This document shows positions 57,334 through 61,381 of a DNA stretch of 61,381 bases, piece by piece. The translations under genes were made by a program, and so were the position numbers. Source of the stretch: Actinomortierella ambigua (lineage: Eukaryota; Mortierellomycota; Mortierellomycetes; Mortierellales; Mortierellaceae); assembly GCA_016098155.1 (NCBI GenBank), contig JAAAJB010000043.1, positions 38,223 to 99,603 of the forward strand, in the 5' to 3' direction. The first letter of the stretch is position 1, and each line of letters begins with the position of its first letter. The notes beneath the pieces were generated by a model. It saw nothing but the letters and a program-made list of their open reading frames with translations. It ran no database searches and was not told the DNA's origin.

Positions 57334-58510
57334 TCACTCACGCATACCTGCAGGTGTTATTATCTGTCCCTGTATATTTGTGCAAGTGTAATTGTGTGTG
57401 TTGCAGAGATGGGTGTGCCCTATATTGAAGACTCTTGTTGTGGTGTGACGCTGATGGACACTAGCACGATGCTGCCGAAATACTACAAAAAAAAATGGGC
57501 GCTGGCCACAGGCCACAACAGTGCCATGTGTTCATCTGCTCACTAGCCAAGTGACAAAAAAGGGCAGCTTTGTCGGAGGTGGGAGAGTGGAGGAGTGGAG
57601 AGTTCAGGCGGGGTATTGGTTTCACTGCCCAAACTGTAAAAACGAGCGTGAGATTCCAATAATGTGTATTTTTTTATTTTTTTTACGCTAATGAATCAGC
57701 AACACGGCCTCGAAAGTGCATGGTCCAGAACAAACAAAAGACCTTTCTGCTTTTCCAAAGCGCTCAGTGCGCATGTACTGTACTTTCTCATGTTCTTCAT
57801 TTATTTTTCTGCTCTTGTCATGCATGGATGAGAGAACACAGCTTTGTAGTTTGTTGGCTCCTCGAAGGTCGGTTAAATGATACTACGGAAGAAGGGGGTG
57901 GTGGAAGTGGGGGGGGGGGCTTCAGGTCGTCAGTTCCCTCCAATTTCCTCCAAACCCGAGAATGTTGGGCAACTCGTGGGGCAAAGGGAGAGGGCGGGAG
58001 AGGCTACCAGCGATTCCGATTAAAAAAAAAAAGTCTCCTTCCAGGGGCAAATTGCTCTCCACGCCGTGATGTATTTTTTAGGGAATCATCCCTGTGCGCC
58101 TCAAACAATTTGACAAACATGGATCGATCAAAACAATAACATCGGGTTGCATTTGCTTTGCGCACAGCACAGAGTTTGATTTTGTGTGATGTGGGAGTCT
58201 CGGAGAAATCGGTAGTCCGTCATCACCCTGTCCCTCCCCCCTTGTCCCTGACTACCTTTTTGCCCTCGGTGATTGCTTTTTTATCTTTTTGGATCAATGG
58301 CATACTGTCAATGATGGTTACCATCATGGCGTTCATGCAAAGAGATTAAAAAAAAAGGGCTGACTCTCACTCACAGAAAGAGCCTGAAAGGTGAAGAGGG
58401 GAATTGGAAGATGAGAGTGAAGAAAAAGGTACCTTCGTCCTTGTCCTTGGTAGACTACCGGATTGTTTTTCTATTGAGTGTGCTCATTGACCAACACAAA
58501 CAAGGTTTCC

Positions 58511-58624
58511 AGTGAACCTGCTGCTCGTTGCCAAGAAGGGTCTGGCTCATCAGATTGTTAGACTACCGATGAGACCGCCTCCTCATGTGGATGTAGAGTT
58601 CAAGCCAATCGACGCCAATTAACT
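58511..58624 (+). pseudogene. Orphan exon-like tract, possible relic or last exon
   Basis: After an AACAAG acceptor-like site the frame encodes 38 residues that look like real protein (FPVNLLLVAKKGLAHQIVRL, then a Pro-rich turn and DVEFKPIDAN) and ends in TAA. The same frame is closed by a TGA six codons upstream, so it must be spliced or be a fragment. I could not find a partner exon or identify the family. Confidence 0.3.
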
Positions 58625-61381
58625 ATACCTCGGAAGAACATGGTCATTGGTTACAAGGCTGTCTTGACATGACATGATAGATGAGAAGAGGTAGGGGATA
58701 TGTCAAGTAGTCTAGTCTAATCACCTCTGCAGTTGGGATTCAATGAAGCGCTTAGTTCATAGCTTAAGCAATATCCGTCGTCTACGAGAGCAAGCTCTCA
58801 ACCGAGAAAACTAATCTCTCAAGCAGGTATGGCTCAGTAGTCACTCTTTCTTCTCTCGTGTTTTGTGCAAAGTTGGCCTATCACTTTCTTACCCTTCTCA
58901 TGCGAAAAGAGGAGAGTTTAACCTGTTTAACCAACATAGCCGAGAGTGTGAGAGAAATGGAGCAAAAAGGGGCATCGGGCCCAACAAAGAGGGGGGCCAT
59001 GAATGAGAGGGTCTAAGCCCAATCTAATGAGTAAATTTTGAGCACGGTTGCCCAAATCTAGCCAGTTTACATTTCTCTCCTCAATCAGACTGCAGCGATG
59101 TGCATGCTGCCAGCTGTCAGTTTTCTGGACCTTCAATACCATGCAACGACGGGAGAGATTAGGCGATGGCATGCAGGTCATATTAGGCGCAAAGTATCAG
59201 AAGGCCATGTGTTTCCCCCCTCCTTCCCCCTCTGTCATCGATTTGGGCTCCCTTACCAACGTTTTCTCTTTTGCACTTCTCCAAACTCGAAAAAAAAGGG
59301 ACGAGAGCAGCAGAGGAAAAAAAACGCAGAGGAGCGAAACCGTTGGCATCGTGTAACCGAATGAGCAAATGTTGAATTAGTTTGACCCCACGGAGGGGTG
59401 ACCTTGAAGATTGTCCACCTGTTGTTCCACGCGCAGCCAATATGTCTCCACAGAGCTAATGGTGCAGGTGTGTAACACTCAATCATTCACAAAAGACAAT
59501 CAACAACAACAACAAAAAAAAATAACCGGTAAAGTAGATGACGCCCCCAAGCTGGTTACCCTGCTGTTGACTTGGTGTTGTGTATGTCGATCTTCTTTTT
59601 CTTTTCATAGTGCTGTGGCACTGTTGTTGTCGTCTTGTCGTACGAATTGCAGGTTGTCACGTAGGGGTTCGTGAGGTAGACAGGCCCATGGTAAAAGAGA
59701 GATGTAAAATGGGCGCGTCTTACTGGGCAGGGCACAACCCGATCGATTGTAGCGTTTAGTCCCACCGAGAAGTGTACGTGCAGCATACTGTATCACCATT
59801 AGAAACAAAATAGCCGTTTCCCGCGTGGCACACGGAACAGGTGGGGACAACAAAAAGAGGTGGGGAAAAGGCCATATTCATGCTAGAGGCGTGACGAGGC
59901 ACAACCAATCCCAGACAAGAGTCTCCTCAGCAAGGGAATCAACAACACAAGTAAAGCAGCAGAAGCACAATGACGATTTAGGAGAAGGGAAGGTGAAGAA
60001 AAAAACACTGGGACAGGTACACACGGTCCTGCAATGCAGAGAGTGTATGGTGTGTACTGTGTACATAGAACTCTACCTGTGCCGAGGCATCCACCCACCC
60101 TGCACTGTTGTACACGAGATGGGAGGGTTTCGACGGAAATAACAACAAAACCCACGAGGTATGTTCTGGATTTAGATAGCAGGGCGAACGGACAACCTTT
60201 TCTATCTCGTTCACTTTTTTTCACTCTCCCTCCTCTCCATTCCACTGGCTGGACATCATGAGCGGAGGTGGGCAGCCACAGCCATTTGTCTGCTCATCCC
60301 ATACTTGGCTAAAAAACGTGGCAGGGAGATCATTTTGTGTCGTGTTTTTCTTTTTCTTTGATCACCCAACTCCGACCATCTGAGGGGGGATCAGTGGCAA
60401 AACAAACAGTTGATCGACTCCAACTTGAAGATGCAACAAGATGAGGCAAGAGGACGTGCTTCTTTCGTTTTGCCGATCCTATCATGCAAGTGGCACAGCT
60501 GCAACGATGGGATGATAAAGTACGAAAATGGGGATCGAGTACTGCAAGCATTGAGTTTTGGTGGATCGTTAGAATAACGGTGGGGGCTCCTACCACGTTT
60601 GGGCTGGAAGTTGTACAAAGCAACTAAATGATTGTAGGTGTATCGGAAGTTGTTCCGGGATGAGAGGGGCACTGGGAGAGAAAAAAAATAATGCGCTCTA
60701 CGAAGCAAGTAGCTTTTCATCATTCACACTAAAGGGCTAGCCGATTCCCCTTCACCTCCCCCCCTTCGTCATTTCCAACAACCTGGGAGCAAAAGTCTAA
60801 TTCTTTCTTCAGACCTGGCCCTTCAAGCATGGTCAGCTCCTCTCTTCTCCGCCTGTCATTCTCTGTTGTCTCAAAGATCTTTTGTTTTTTTCCCTCCCCC
60901 CCCCGTGCGGGATGAGCGGGAGGTAGAAAGCATGGCAATATTTTGCATGGAAATACCGTCAGAGGGATGACTCTTTTAGAGTTTGGATTACAAGGCCACG
61001 TTTTTCAGTGCTCTTTGCTCTTGCATGGTATTTGTGTACTTCACGGCAGGAGCGGTATACACAACAGCAGGCAGCAATGGCACAAATATGCACTAAAGGT
61101 TGATGTCGTTTTTGCTTGCTCGCCTGTGTTTTCTTTCTCTCCTTAACTAACTCTCCTTTGTCTCCCCTCTTGCTTCTTCTTCCCTCCTCTGCCCTCTCTC
61201 CCCATTTCCGTTGTTTCCTTTGTGTTCAACACACGCAGTATGGGTGCCTTAGACTTGCTGTCACTCCACCTAGTCTAGCTCGAGGCTTTCCTTTTTCTTC
61301 CATCCTTTCACACTCCCTTCCTGCCCACTTTTGCCAATGCAGTTTGACCTCTTGCACTACAGCTCTCTTTTTTTTTTTTTT

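Larger units (their letters stand above)
57204..61381. other. 4.2-kb right-end region without a confident gene
   Basis: Besides a CA minisatellite at 57257-57333 and one exon-like tract near 58511-58624, I see only short, low-complexity open frames. Homopolymers and C/T-rich tracts increase towards the right edge, which could be the leader of a plus-strand gene beyond the window. Confidence 0.4.

Noticed and set aside
1..61381. CRISPR arrays, prokaryotic operons, integrated viral genes, retrotransposons or DNA transposons
   Set aside because: No regularly spaced repeats, reverse transcriptase, integrase, transposase or terminal-repeat structures were recognised; introns and gene families are plainly fungal.

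Overview
The window is eukaryotic nuclear DNA from a filamentous early-diverging fungus. A Mortierellomycota-like genome is my best guess. The grounds are intron-rich genes with short introns (often about 80-250 bp, GTATGT/GTAAGT donors, T-rich 3' ends), abundant homopolymer and CT/CA tracts, a fungal Fet3-Ftr1 iron-uptake pair, a fungal dynactin Arp10, an MP88-type mannoprotein and tandem class-A flavin monooxygenases carrying GDACHK. The assignment to phylum is inference. Exon models were built by hand from splice signals, reading phase and family conservation.

Layout. 1-5.5 kb: first exon of a secreted protein running towards the left edge, an UNC-45/She4/Cro1 myosin chaperone (793-3282, minus) and a dynactin Arp10-like gene (3456-5529, minus). 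6.2-10.4 kb: a divergent 1,220-residue coiled-coil protein, possibly of the ADIP/SSX2IP/Msd1 family, so this end may be a cytoskeletal neighbourhood. 10.6-12.4 kb: ribosomal protein eL38 with an isolated start-codon exon and two ~0.7 kb introns. 12.9-18.3 kb: a ten-exon ankyrin-bromodomain-BAH chromatin protein related to Rsc1/Rsc2.

19.0-25.5 kb: the high-affinity reductive iron-uptake pair. FET3 (minus) and FTR1 (plus) are transcribed divergently from a 3.1 kb shared region holding six ATCWGATA motifs, the core of the site bound by fungal iron-sensing GATA repressors (Fep1/Sre1/Urbs1 type). This is the most coherent regulatory unit in the window: ferroxidase, permease and a plausible common iron switch.

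26.4-36.9 kb: two same-strand FAD-dependent monooxygenase paralogues separated by 3.5 kb that contains a codon-periodic minisatellite and a perfect 22-bp palindrome. The first has micro-exons and an unresolved reading-phase break at a G6 run; the second has an enormous low-complexity, His-rich C-terminal tail. 37.7-45.3 kb: NADH-dependent glutamate synthase (GLT1), whose invariant HNGE motif is completed only by a 5-nt micro-exon.

45.3-61.4 kb is gene-poor: an MP88-like GPI-anchored mannoprotein, a three-helix DUF202 membrane protein, a Cys-rich single-pass membrane protein whose signal-peptide exon seems to be missing, and long stretches with only microsatellites and one orphan exon-like tract. 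I see no tRNA, rRNA, CRISPR array, transposon or virus-derived gene.
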